Assembly (NCBI GenBank): GCA_040772545.1
Contig: JAXGXY010000007.1
Span: 1 to 64,000, forward strand
Direction of reading: 5' to 3'
From: UBA1431 sp002329665
Lineage (GTDB): Bacteria; Bacillota; Clostridia; Christensenellales; UBA1431
Length of the DNA stretch: 64,000 nt
Position 1 is the stretch's first letter. Every line of letters begins with the position of its first letter. Below the pieces are notes generated by a model. That model made no database searches. It saw only the letters and a program-made list of their open reading frames with translations, and was not told the DNA's origin. This document shows positions 1 to 7,619 of this stretch, one piece after another. A program made the position numbers and the translations under genes.

Positions 1-400
1 TTCCCCGCAAAGCTCCGCTTTGCGGGGAGTTGCCCGGGCGGGGCTTTGTGGAATTGTTGGGGCAAGGCTTCGTGGGCGCTGTTTGGGCGGGGCGTTGCTC
101 GTCGGAGCAAACTACGCTTCGCTCATAATCCCCTCTGCGCTTTGCGCTCCGGGGATTCTTCGCACTGCTTCGTTGCTCCTCCTCTCCCACCCAAAGCCCG
201 CGGCTTCGGGTGGAGTGTTCGGGCGGGGCTTCGTGGTCGCTGTTTGGGCGGGGCTTTGCAGGTGTTTGTTGGGGCGGTGCTGTTTAGGCGAGGCTTTGCG
301 CAAAATTGCTCAGGTAGGGCTTCGTGGGTGCTTTTGGGCGGGGCTTCGTAGGATTATTAGGGAAGGACTTTGCAGGACTTGATCGGGCGGGGCGTTGCGG
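1..400. repeat. Left arm of structured repeat element (25-nt unit array plus palindromic core)
   Basis: The stretch has no convincing gene. It starts with a perfect hairpin (11-bp stem at 3-13 and 17-27). It then holds about ten imperfect units of 23-26 nt resembling gggcttcgtgggcgctgttt, interrupted at 99-188 by a core with an inner inverted repeat (aatcccc then ggggatt). The same core and units occur in the opposite orientation at 2590-2930; the two cores agree at roughly nine of ten bases by eye. The strong periodicity and palindromes argue for a repetitive structured element and not coding DNA. Positions 400-587 show no further unit, but 'aagaggaggagc' just before the next gene also occurs in the repeat. 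Confidence 0.8.
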
Positions 401-587
401 TCAGTTGCGCGAAGGTGTCGTGTATGACGGAACCCTGACCCCTGTATAGCCCTGGATCCCGCAAAACTTTGTTTTTGTAGGGGTACCCTGGAGAACGTGA
501 TGTAGCGAAAAAATTTTCCGGGAGCGCTTTCAAACGCTGGATGCACGTGATACCCGCGGGTTTGCCCTGTAAAGAGGAGGAGCGAAT

Positions 588-2003
588 ATGGATGAGGTCC
601 GCGTGCGGCTCGGCTACACGCCCACCATGCGCCAGCGGCTCTTCCACGCGTCGACGGCGGACGAGGTCCTCTACGGGGGCGCCGCCGGCGGGGGGAAGAC
701 GAAGGCCGTGGTGATGGACGCGCTGCTCAGGTGCCTGAGACACCCGGGCACGCAGGCGTACCTGTTCCGGCGGACGTACCGCGAGCTGAAGGACACCGTG
801 CTGGGGGAAGCGCACAGATCGGTGCCGGCGGCCCTGGGGGAGTACAGCGCGTCCGATTACGAATACCGGCTGGTGAACGGGTCCGTGATGCGGTTCAGGC
901 ACTGCCAGTACGACGAGGACAGGACGAGCTACCAGGGCGCCGAGATCCAGTGGCTCTACATCGACGAACTGACGCATTTTTCCAGGCAGGTCTACGACTT
1001 CCTCAAGAGCCGGCTCAGGGCCCGGCGCGCGCTGAACGTCAAGCCCCTCGTGCGCGCGACCGCCAACCCGGGCGGGATCGGGCACGCCTGGGTGCGCGCC
1101 CACTTCGTCGACCGGGGGGCGCCGGAGAAGGAGCACGCTTTTTCGGTGTACTCCGGCACGCTCAAAAAGGCGCAGCGAAGGAGCGTGATGTACATCCCGG
1201 CGCTTTGCACGGACAACCCTTACCTGACCCCGGACTACGTCTTCGAACTCGAACAGAAGCCGCGCGCGCTCCGGGACGCGCTGCTTTTCGGGCGCTGGGA
1301 CGCGTTCGAGGGGCAGGTGTTCTCCGAATGGCTCGACGTGCCCGCGCGGTACGAAGACGGCACGGGCACGCACGTCATCGCGGATTTCGTGCCGCCGCCT
1401 TCCTGGAAACGCTACCGCGCGTTCGACTTCGGTTTCTCGCGCCCTTTCGCCGTGATCTGGATCGCGGTGGACCCCGATGCGCGCGCGTACGTCTATCGCG
1501 AGCTGTACGGCGCCGCGGCCCCGGACGAGGGCGTGCGCAAGACGCCAGGCGAAATCGCGCGGGCCATCGTTCAGACGGAGAGGGACGCGGGGGAAGAGGA
1601 GGTGGCCGGGGTGGCCGACCCTTCGATCTGGGACGCCAGCAGGGGGGAGTCCATCGCCGCGCAGATGGCCGAGGAAGGCGTCTATTTTCAGAAAGGGGAC
1701 AACGCGCGCCTCGCCGGGAAGATGCAGCTGCACAGGCGGCTGGCGTTGGACGAAACGGGCAGGCCCGGTCTGTACGTGATGCGCTCGTGCAGGCACACGA
1801 TCCGCACGATCCCCGCGCTCGTCTACGACCCGATGCGGCCCGAGGATGTCGACACGGCGGGGGAGGACCACATCTACGACGCGCTGCGCTATTTCCTGAT
1901 GAGCCGGCCCGCGGCGCCGGAGCCGCCCAAGGCGCGCACACGGCCGCGCTTCGACCCGCTCTCGGGCGGACCGAAGCGGCGAAAGGGGTTCTGGGACGGG
2001 TAA
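588..2003 (+). CDS. Phage-type terminase large subunit (TerL), orphan
   Basis: 471 aa. TerL is the ATP-driven motor and nuclease that packages phage DNA into proheads. Visible motifs are the Walker A GGAAGGGKT (residues 30-38), Walker B LYIDE (123-127), the coupling-like TANPGG (158-163), and an RNase H-like nuclease with acidic residues in FDFGF (D280), ADPSIWD (D344) and HIYDALRY (D431). The length is normal for the family and nothing looks broken. The ATG follows a strong aggaggag site that resembles a string in the neighbouring repeats. No portal, capsid or tail gene is nearby, so this is a prophage remnant, a satellite piece or a domesticated gene. The flanking inverted repeats suggest it moves or inverts as a block with the next gene. 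Confidence 0.88.
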   Translation: MDEVRVRLGYTPTMRQRLFHASTADEVLYGGAAGGGKTKAVVMDALLRCLRHPGTQAYLFRRTYRELKDTVLGEAHRSVPAALGEYSASDYEYRLVNGSVMRFRHCQYDEDRTSYQGAEIQWLYIDELTHFSRQVYDFLKSRLRARRALNVKPLVRATANPGGIGHAWVRAHFVDRGAPEKEHAFSVYSGTLKKAQRRSVMYIPALCTDNPYLTPDYVFELEQKPRALRDALLFGRWDAFEGQVFSEWLDVPARYEDGTGTHVIADFVPPPSWKRYRAFDFGFSRPFAVIWIAVDPDARAYVYRELYGAAAPDEGVRKTPGEIARAIVQTERDAGEEEVAGVADPSIWDASRGESIAAQMAEEGVYFQKGDNARLAGKMQLHRRLALDETGRPGLYVMRSCRHTIRTIPALVYDPMRPEDVDTAGEDHIYDALRYFLMSRPAAPEPPKARTRPRFDPLSGGPKRRKGFWDG

Positions 2004-2094
2004 GCCGTGCGGGGGGCGGGCGAAAATGGTATAATCAGGGAACGGTAAATGGCGCCTAAACTGCGCCGGAACGGACGCGAACGGGGGGATGGCG

Positions 2095-2613
2095 ATGAGG
2101 GAGATCACCTGCTGTTTTACGGGGCACCGCCCGCAAAACCTCGCCTTCGGCAGCGACGAGGCGCACGAAGCGTGCCTTAGGGTCAAGGCGGAGCTGGACG
2201 CGCGCGTGCGGGAGGCCGTGGACGACGGCTATCGCGTCTTCCTCTCCGGCATGGCGCTGGGGGCGGACATATGGGCGGCGGAAACGGTGCTCGCCCTGAA
2301 GGAACGGGTGCCCGGCATATCGCTGTGCTGCATCCTCCCCTGTGCCACGCAGGCGTCGCGCTGGAACAGGGCGCAGCGCGCGCGGCACGAGCGCATCCTG
2401 AGCCTGTGCGACGAGGCCGTGACGATGCGGCCGGTCTACACGCGCGCCTGTATGTTCGAGCGCAACCGCGAGATGATAGGGCGCTCGGGCCGGCTGATCG
2501 CGGTTTACGACGGCCGCGGCCGGGGCGGGACCTGCTTTACCGTGAAGCTGGCGCTGTGCGAGGGGCTGGAAGTGGTCACGATCGACCCGGGCGGGGAAGC
2601 CCCGCCCAAATAA
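2095..2613 (+). CDS. SLOG-family protein (DUF1273/YpsA-like)
   Basis: 172 aa. It shows the family signatures CFTGHRP near the N-terminus, SGMALGAD in the middle, a CMFERNREM segment, and a GGT motif before a short C-terminal helix. SLOG domains have a Rossmann-like fold thought to bind nucleotide-type ligands; the job of YpsA/DUF1273 proteins is unsettled, and many occur in phages or mobile DNA. ATG 2095 is chosen because gggggg sits 6 nt upstream; ATG 2089 would abut it. A TATAAT box lies at 2030-2035 in the gap after TerL, without a clear -35. The last codons (GGEAPPK) and the stop lie inside the repeat that begins about 2590, so the tail is probably repeat-derived. Confidence 0.8.
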   Translation: MREITCCFTGHRPQNLAFGSDEAHEACLRVKAELDARVREAVDDGYRVFLSGMALGADIWAAETVLALKERVPGISLCCILPCATQASRWNRAQRARHERILSLCDEAVTMRPVYTRACMFERNREMIGRSGRLIAVYDGRGRGGTCFTVKLALCEGLEVVTIDPGGEAPPK

Positions 2614-2930
2614 TTCCTGCGAGACCCTGCCCGAACAGTACCCGCGAAGTTTTGCCCAAACAATTCCTGCGAAGCCTTGCCCTAGCAATATCCACGAAGT
2701 CTTACTAAAAATACTTCGAAGCATTGCCCGAGCAGCACCCACGAAGCCTAACCCAAGCAACTCCCTGCAAAGCGGAGCTTTGCAGGGAAGAGGAGGAGCA
2801 ACGGAGCGAGCGCGAAGAATCCCCGGAGCGCGAAGCGCAAAGGGGATTATGAGCAAAGCGGAGTTTGCTCCGACGAGGGAGCGCGAAGCGCAAAGGGGAT
2901 TATGAGCGAAGCGGAGTTTGCTCCGACGAA
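2590..2930. repeat. Right arm of structured repeat element, inverted relative to 1-400
   Basis: About seven imperfect 25-nt units (consensus like gcccaaacaattcctgcgaag) run from about 2601 to 2765. They are followed by a perfect hairpin (2763-2773 with 2777-2787, loop gga) and the palindromic core 2787-2877. Compared with the left-arm hairpin, one stem pair changes from C-G to T-A with pairing kept, which is a compensatory change. The core contains aatcccc...ggggatt around a gcgc-rich loop; read on the minus strand it lies just downstream of the HTH gene and could act as its terminator, though it has no T-run. The array abuts the SLOG gene on one side and the HTH gene on the other. Confidence 0.8.
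2825..2930. repeat. 53-bp tandem duplication inside the right arm
   Basis: Positions 2825-2877 and 2878-2930 are two head-to-tail copies of a 53-bp block that differ at only two positions that I can see. The second copy runs into the 3' end of the HTH gene and supplies its stop codon. So little divergence suggests a recent event, for example slippage or unequal recombination within the element. Confidence 0.85.
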
Positions 2931-3367
2931 GGTTCCGGCACCACCGTCTCCACCACCACCGTCGTGTTCCCGTGTTCGCGGTTCTCCTTGGCGAGCTCCC
3001 GTTTCAGTTTCAGCGCCTTATCCACCGGCTCCATCGCCTTGGAAATGTCGGTTTCCGCCTGCATCAGCCCTTCGGCGGCGCGCAACAGCGCCCGCGTGAC
3101 GGCCTGTTCGCAGGCTTTCAGGGCCGCCGCCTGGTCTTTCCCGCGTACGTGGGCAAACGGCGCCGTAGCCTCCTTCGGTTTGGGGGAGACCGCCGCCTTT
3201 TGGGGCCTCTTCCAGCCTTCCTTGTTCGCGCGCCTGCTCACAGCGGAGCGGCTCACGCCGTGTTCGCGCGCCGCCTGCGCCAGCGTCATCCCCGCTTCGA
3301 CCCGGCTCCGTATCCGCTTCCAGACTCCGCGCTTTATTTTCCCCTTTGCTTTGGATTTCCCAGCCAT
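2900..3367 (-). CDS. HTH protein resembling phage terminase small subunit
   Basis: 155 aa. The N-terminal third is a basic helix-turn-helix of the type seen in small terminase subunits and resolvase-like HTHs (AGMTLAQAAREHGVSRSAV followed by KEGW). The rest is a helical, charged region (ETDISKAMEPVDKALKLKR), fitting the oligomerisation part of TerS. A small subunit would recognise DNA and load TerL. ATG 3367 is chosen over the GTG one codon upstream because aggggg is suitably spaced. The last nine residues (SSEQTPLRS) and stop are encoded by the repeat, so the original C-terminus was probably replaced. It converges with TerL instead of preceding it. An unrelated HTH regulator is the alternative. 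Confidence 0.6.
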   Translation of the reverse strand: MAGKSKAKGKIKRGVWKRIRSRVEAGMTLAQAAREHGVSRSAVSRRANKEGWKRPQKAAVSPKPKEATAPFAHVRGKDQAAALKACEQAVTRALLRAAEGLMQAETDISKAMEPVDKALKLKRELAKENREHGNTTVVVETVVPEPSSEQTPLRS

Positions 3368-3435
3368 CACCGCACCCCCTTATAACCATCCAGTGACAAT
3401 CGCGCCGGGCCTTTTGCCGCACGCCGCATTTGCGC

Positions 3436-3464
3436 TTTACATAACGAAAAGGTTTATGTACAAT
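3436..3464 (+). promoter_or_regulatory. Sigma-A-type promoter for the first lipoprotein
   Basis: TTTACA (3436-3441), a 17-nt spacer and TACAAT (3459-3464). It leaves a leader of about 95 nt before the lipoprotein gene. The same two hexamers with the same spacing recur before the paralogue at 3993-4021. Confidence 0.7.
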
Positions 3465-3565
3465 AATACTGATAAATGTGTACCCCTTACCGGCTTTTGC
3501 CACCCTTATTATACGGCCTTGTCCGTTAAAGGCGTGGTACCCATGAAATACGGAGGGCAGCTTCC

Positions 3566-3895
3566 ATGAAAAAAACAAGTGCCGTTCTCGCTCTGCTCCT
3601 GTGCGTCACATTCTTGCTGGCCGCCTGCGGCGGCGCCGAGCCTTCCCCCATAGTCGGGAAATGGACGGACGAAACCACGGGGATGACCACGATGGAATTC
3701 CTTGGCGACGGTTCCCTGAAGATGTACGTGCTGGACAAAGAGGCCATGACGGCGACCTACAAAGTGGACGGCGATAAGCTTACCATACTGTCCTCGGAGG
3801 GCATCGAAACCAAGGCGACGTTCAAGGTCGACGGGAACAAACTCAGCATCACCGACCCCAATGCGGACAAGACGATGGTCTACATCAGGCAATAG
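3566..3895 (+). CDS. Small lipocalin-like lipoprotein, copy 1
   Basis: 109 aa. A lipoprotein signal peptide ends in the lipobox LLAAC, with the lipidated cysteine near residue 21, so the mature protein should be anchored outside the membrane. The rest is a short beta-rich domain with IVGKWTDETTG near the start and repeated 'ATYKVDGDKLTI' and 'ATFKVDGNKLSI' strands, as in DUF5640/lipocalin-like proteins. No enzymatic residues are recognisable. It has its own promoter and terminator, and a paralogue (4049-4366) lies 150 bp downstream with the same layout. Function unknown; such proteins may bind small hydrophobic ligands or stabilise the envelope, but nothing here shows which. Confidence 0.8.
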   Translation: MKKTSAVLALLLCVTFLLAACGGAEPSPIVGKWTDETTGMTTMEFLGDGSLKMYVLDKEAMTATYKVDGDKLTILSSEGIETKATFKVDGNKLSITDPNADKTMVYIRQ

Positions 3896-3913
3896 GATAA
3901 ACGTATGGCGTGG

Positions 3914-3941
3914 GCCCGGCAAAGCATGAAGCCGGGCTTTT
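3914..3941 (+). terminator. Rho-independent terminator after lipoprotein copy 1
   Basis: Stem gcccggc (3914-3920) pairs with gccgggc (3931-3937) and is followed by a short T-run. It isolates the two lipoprotein genes from each other. Confidence 0.7.
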
Positions 3942-3992
3942 CCCTGCCCCTCTACCCTCTCAACGCAAAGGCAAATTTTCCGCTGCGCCATG

Positions 3993-4021
3993 TTTACATT
4001 CCCAATTTTTGCATATACAAT
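3993..4021 (+). promoter_or_regulatory. Sigma-A-type promoter for the second lipoprotein
   Basis: TTTACA (3993-3998), a 17-nt spacer and TACAAT (4016-4021), only 27 nt before the start codon. It is nearly identical in design to the promoter of the first copy. Confidence 0.75.
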
Positions 4022-4048
4022 AGGTAAAGACAAAAGGAGGGAACCTGC

Positions 4049-4366
4049 ATGTCGAAACGGTTGTTGGCCCTGGCGCTCGTGCTTTTGGCCGCGTTTGCCC
4101 TCGCCGCATGCGGCTCTGACACCATCGTGGGCAAATGGAAAGACAATATCCTCGGGGTGACGATCACGGAATTCACCCAGGACGGAAGAGTCATCATCGA
4201 GGTGCCTTCAACGTCGCAGAAACTCGAGGGCACCTATAAAATAGAAAACGATAAGCTCACGACCCGGTCGGACAAAACCAAGCGAACCTACACCTTCGTC
4301 ATCGAGGGGGACCAGCTTAAACTCACCGACAAATCCGGCAAAATAAGCACATACACGCGGCAGTAA
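4049..4366 (+). CDS. Small lipocalin-like lipoprotein, copy 2
   Basis: 105 aa, a paralogue of 3566-3895. A hydrophobic signal peptide ends in LAAC (cysteine near residue 21), followed by TIVGKWKDNILGVTITEF. The beta-rich body (LEGTYKIENDKLTT, FVIEGDQLKLTDKSG) lines up with copy 1, and both end in a YTRQ/YIRQ-type tail. A strong aaaggaggg precedes the ATG. Sequence identity between the copies is moderate, so the duplication is not recent. The protein should be lipid-anchored on the outer face of the membrane. The role is unknown. Confidence 0.8.
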   Translation: MSKRLLALALVLLAAFALAACGSDTIVGKWKDNILGVTITEFTQDGRVIIEVPSTSQKLEGTYKIENDKLTTRSDKTKRTYTFVIEGDQLKLTDKSGKISTYTRQ

Positions 4367-4390
4367 CACGTCCCCTACCCCGATTACAGA

Positions 4391-4417
4391 CCGCCCCTTA
4401 CCCGGGGCGGTTTTTTT
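4391..4417 (+). terminator. Rho-independent terminator after lipoprotein copy 2
   Basis: Stem ccgcccc (4391-4397) pairs with ggggcgg (4404-4410) and is followed by seven T residues. Confidence 0.9.
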
Positions 4418-4533
4418 CTGCCCGCCTGCGTCGCGGGCGGACCGTTTCTTAATCGGCCGTTCCTACGAATAATAGTATACACCCGCCGCACGGTGGCAAA
4501 CGCGGGCAAAACGCCCGTGTCCTTGGGGAAAGT

Positions 4534-4953
4534 CTACGAACAACTCTTTTGGAGCCTCTCTATTTTGTCCAGCATCCGTCTGCGGACCGCTTTTAAAGCG
4601 TCGACTTCGCGCGGCGACTGCATCTCACTGTTGTACGCCGCGACCACGTCCCGCCAAGTCATGTGCTCGATATAGTATTTCATGGCCACGAACCGTTCCC
4701 TTTCATCCAGGGCGCTGAGCAGCGCGTCCAGCTTCCTGAGCATGTACCGCCTGCTTTCCAGCTTGGCGGCGAGCCGGGCACGTCCGCCGTGGACGCCTTC
4801 CTCCTGCCCCGCCATTCCGTCCCCTACAGCCGGGGTCCCGTACGCGGCTGCGCCGGCCTGCCCCTTGGCCTGCAACAGGTTCAGCTCGTTTTCCAGGTAC
4901 GCGACCGAAGCCTTTATCTCGAGATACTCCCTCAGTCCCTGCTCAACGTCCAT
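4534..4953 (-). CDS. DUF1492-type phage sigma-like protein
   Basis: 139 aa. It has a helical N-terminal half with a YLEIKASVAYLENELNLLQ coiled segment. The C-terminal half resembles sigma-70 region 4 as found in phage DUF1492/ArpU-like transcription regulators (LDERERFVAMKYYIEHMTWRDVV, then LKAVRRRMLDKIERL). Such proteins usually sit at the end of phage early operons and switch on late genes. ATG 4953 is chosen because ggagg is 10 nt upstream; an in-frame extension to 5049 lacks a site. No phage structural genes adjoin it. With the nearby terminase pair it suggests a scattered prophage remnant. It could instead be a host regulator. Confidence 0.65.
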   Translation of the reverse strand: MDVEQGLREYLEIKASVAYLENELNLLQAKGQAGAAAYGTPAVGDGMAGQEEGVHGGRARLAAKLESRRYMLRKLDALLSALDERERFVAMKYYIEHMTWRDVVAAYNSEMQSPREVDALKAVRRRMLDKIERLQKSCS

Positions 4954-5049
4954 CGAACAAACACCTCCAAGCGAGATTGATGTTATGGCCGGCCTTTGGA
5001 CTCCGTTTCGCCTTTTTCCGGAAAAAATCGTTATTCTGCACGCCGCCAA

Positions 5050-5480
5050 ACGATCAAATAAAAAATGACACGCGCCGCGTCATCAGCCGGTTTCCTGAAC
5101 AAAGACTGTAGCAAGGTTTGATTGAGTGAGACGTAAACTCCTGTGGAATTGCCGGCCTTTTCACCCTGAACCGAACGCTGCAGGGCGGCCTCCCATCCTT
5201 AAAGACAGGGCCTGTCAGCAGCCTGTGCACTCATAATCTGCGGATAAAGAAATGAACTCTGTCTTAAATAAAAACCTAACATGATACACCGGCGGCGTCA
5301 AGATTCCCGGTTACCCGTTTTGTGAAAACGCCCCGGCGAACGTAAACGTTCGGTGAAAATCGGATGCCGCCGCGTGGCCGCCGAATTCCCGGAATACTTG
5401 ACGGTCGATTCATTCAATAAACCGGCGCGCCTGCCGCCGGCCGGAATAAGCCGGATTTTCTTTACATAAGCCCAAAACGG
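5050..5480. other. Intergenic stretch without a recognised gene
   Basis: About 430 bp between the divergently transcribed DUF1492-type and DUF89 genes. No open frame has a ribosome binding site, and I see no riboswitch fold or strong repeat. It ends at the promoter for the DUF89 gene. Confidence 0.5.
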
Positions 5481-5509
5481 TTGAATCCCCCATGCACTTC
5501 ATATACAAT
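5481..5509 (+). promoter_or_regulatory. Sigma-A-type promoter for the DUF89 gene
   Basis: TTGAAT (5481-5486), a 17-nt spacer and TACAAT (5504-5509), about 40 nt before the ATG, with aaggagg in between. Confidence 0.75.
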
Positions 5510-5548
5510 CATACTTGGCAGTGCAATTAAGGAGGAAAAACACGAAGG

Positions 5549-6418
5549 ATGAAATGCTCAACTGAATGTGTGGCCTGCATCGTCAACGCCCTGAACCTGG
5601 TCATGGACCGGTTCGTTCCGGAAGAAAAAGACAGGATTCGCGAAATGCAGGCCATGCTCAGGCATCTTTGCGGATTCGATTTCGAGAAGACCCCGGCCGC
5701 GATGTGGCGCTACCTGTGCGAAAACACTCCCCGGCTCAGCGGCGGCGCGGACCATTACGCCGAACAGAAATCGGCGGACAACCGGAACATGCTCGCAAAA
5801 TACGACGATTTCTACGCCGAGGTCAAAGCGCACCCCAAGCCGTTACACGCCGCGGTGCGCCTCGCGATCTGCGGCAACATCATCGACTACACCCCCAACC
5901 ACGGGATGGACATGGACGCCGTGGTGAAAAACGCCATCAACAGCGAACTGGCGATAGACCACGTAGACGAGATGCTCCGCGCGCTGAAAGAGGCAAAACA
6001 CGTGCTCTATCTGACCGACAACGCGGGCGAGATCGTAACCGACAAGCTGCTCATCGCCCTGTTCATCGAAGAGGGCATCCTAAAGCCGGAACAGATCACC
6101 GTGGCGGTCCGCAAAGGGCCCACCCTCAACGACGCGACGATGGAGGACGCGGTGGAAGTCGGGCTGACGGACCTCGTTAAGGTCATCGACAACGGGGACG
6201 TCGTGCCCGGGACGGAACTCGACCACTGCTCCCCGGCTTTCCGGGAGCATTACGAAAACGCGGACATTATCATCTCCAAGGGGATGGGCAACTTCGAGTC
6301 GCTGCACTCCGCGAAGGGCAAGGCCATCTTCTTTTTGCTGGTCAACAAATGCAGCAACGTGGCCCGCGTGCTGAATCTGCCCCTGCAAAGCTTCGTCTGC
6401 ATGGCAAACTACCTGTAG
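5549..6418 (+). CDS. DUF89/ARMT1-like metal-dependent phosphatase
   Basis: 289 aa. Family signatures are the N-terminal CxxC (CVAC, residues 8-11), GNIIDYTPN near residue 110, YLTDNAGEIVTDKLL in the central fold, a GPTLNDAT segment, and the C-terminal SKGMGNFESL motif. The central acidic residues bind a divalent metal in the family. DUF89 proteins hydrolyse phosphate from sugar phosphates and damaged metabolites or cofactors, a 'damage control' role; the substrate of this one cannot be read from sequence. The protein is full length, cytosolic (no signal peptide), and follows its own promoter. The gene downstream is separated by 104 bp. Confidence 0.88.
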   Translation: MKCSTECVACIVNALNLVMDRFVPEEKDRIREMQAMLRHLCGFDFEKTPAAMWRYLCENTPRLSGGADHYAEQKSADNRNMLAKYDDFYAEVKAHPKPLHAAVRLAICGNIIDYTPNHGMDMDAVVKNAINSELAIDHVDEMLRALKEAKHVLYLTDNAGEIVTDKLLIALFIEEGILKPEQITVAVRKGPTLNDATMEDAVEVGLTDLVKVIDNGDVVPGTELDHCSPAFREHYENADIIISKGMGNFESLHSAKGKAIFFLLVNKCSNVARVLNLPLQSFVCMANYL

Positions 6419-6522
6419 GATAAGCCCCGATGAAACAAACGAACGCCGAAAAGGCGGACGCGGCGAGCTCTTTCACCCGCTGACGGATTTACACAACGAC
6501 TGCAGAAAGGCGGTATGAGTCT

Positions 6523-7605
6523 ATGAAAACGATCTTCGAACCCTTTGCCATCGGACCCGTGACCGTCAAAAACCGTATCGTGCGCAGCGCCACGCTCGAG
6601 CGCCTGGCCGAAAACGGCCGCATCACCCCCGCCGTCGTCGACGTGTACGAGACCCTCGCCAGGGGCGGCGCGGGCCTTATCATCACCGGCATGGCCGCCG
6701 TCGGACCTTACGCCGGCGTCGGCCCGACCATGATCGAAGCGCATCATCCGGAATTCGTAGGGGAAGCGCGCCGCCTCACCGACGCCGTACACCGTCACGG
6801 CGCCGCCGTCGCGCTGCAGGCCGCGCACTGCGGGCTCAGGGCCGAGCCGGACGCGGACGGCTTCGTATGGGGCCCGTCTCCTTTGCCGGGGACGGCGAAT
6901 TCGCGCGCGCTCACCGCGGAAGGCATCAGGCGCGTCGCGGCCGCCTTCACGGACACGGCCCTTCGCGCAAAAGAAGCCGGTTTCGACATGATACAGCTGC
7001 ACGGGGCGCACGGCTTTTTGCTCAACCAGTTCCTCTCGCCCCACTTCAACAGGCGCGAAGACGGGTACGGCGGCTCGTTCGAGCACCGCGCGCGCATGCT
7101 CTTTGAGGTCTACGGCCGGGTGCGCGCGGCGGTGGGCCCGAACTTCCCCGTGATCGTCAAGCTCAGCTGCAGCGACTTCCTGCCCGACGGCCAGACGGAA
7201 GACGACTTCCTGCGCCTGTCACGCCGGCTGGGTGAACTGGGCATAGACGCTATCGAGGTGAGCGGCGGCCTGACCGCCGAAAAGGAAACGTCCCCCATCC
7301 GCCCCGGCATCGACAGCCCCGAAAAGGAAGCCTATTTCGCCCCCGCCGCGAAAGCCCTTGCAAACGAAGCGCCGTTCCCCGTCATCTCGGTCGGCGGCTA
7401 CCGTTCCTACGGCGTCGTGCGGGACGTCATCGAAAACAGCGCCGTCGCCGCCGTCGCCCTCTGCCGCCCGCTGATCGCGGACCCGGACCTCCCCAACCGC
7501 TGGCGTTCGGGCGATACGGCAACGTCGGAGTGCATCTGCTGCGGGCGCTGTTCCAAGCCGCACGGGCATTTCTACTGCAAACAAAAAATGGCCGGACGGT
7601 CCTAG
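6523..7605 (+). CDS. NADH:flavin oxidoreductase, Old Yellow Enzyme family
   Basis: 360 aa, the single-domain FMN TIM-barrel form. It opens with the family N-terminus (FEPFAIGPVTVKNRIVRSAT) and contains HGAHGFLLNQFLSPHFNRR with GYGGSFEHRAR, the barrel segment that shapes the FMN site, and a late SVGGYRSY/LCRPLIADPDLPNRW phosphate-binding region. The C-terminus has clustered cysteines (CICCGRC), like the iron-sulfur linker of the larger 2,4-dienoyl-CoA reductase type, but the FAD/NAD domains of that type are missing. It probably reduces activated C=C bonds or other electrophiles with NAD(P)H; the substrate is unknown. The acetyltransferase gene starts 14 bp after its stop, so the two are probably co-transcribed. 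Confidence 0.9.
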   Translation: MKTIFEPFAIGPVTVKNRIVRSATLERLAENGRITPAVVDVYETLARGGAGLIITGMAAVGPYAGVGPTMIEAHHPEFVGEARRLTDAVHRHGAAVALQAAHCGLRAEPDADGFVWGPSPLPGTANSRALTAEGIRRVAAAFTDTALRAKEAGFDMIQLHGAHGFLLNQFLSPHFNRREDGYGGSFEHRARMLFEVYGRVRAAVGPNFPVIVKLSCSDFLPDGQTEDDFLRLSRRLGELGIDAIEVSGGLTAEKETSPIRPGIDSPEKEAYFAPAAKALANEAPFPVISVGGYRSYGVVRDVIENSAVAAVALCRPLIADPDLPNRWRSGDTATSECICCGRCSKPHGHFYCKQKMAGRS

Positions 7606-7619
7606 AAAAGGGCGCCAGC

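Noticed and set aside
1..400. Possible CRISPR array from 25-nt repeats
   Set aside because: Units are degenerate, directly adjacent without unique spacers, and no cas genes are present.
357..2186. A 609-residue open frame on the minus strand opposite TerL
   Set aside because: It is an antisense shadow of a GC-rich gene: composition is Arg/Pro/His-rich, no family motif or ribosome site is seen, and the plus-strand protein has complete TerL motifs.
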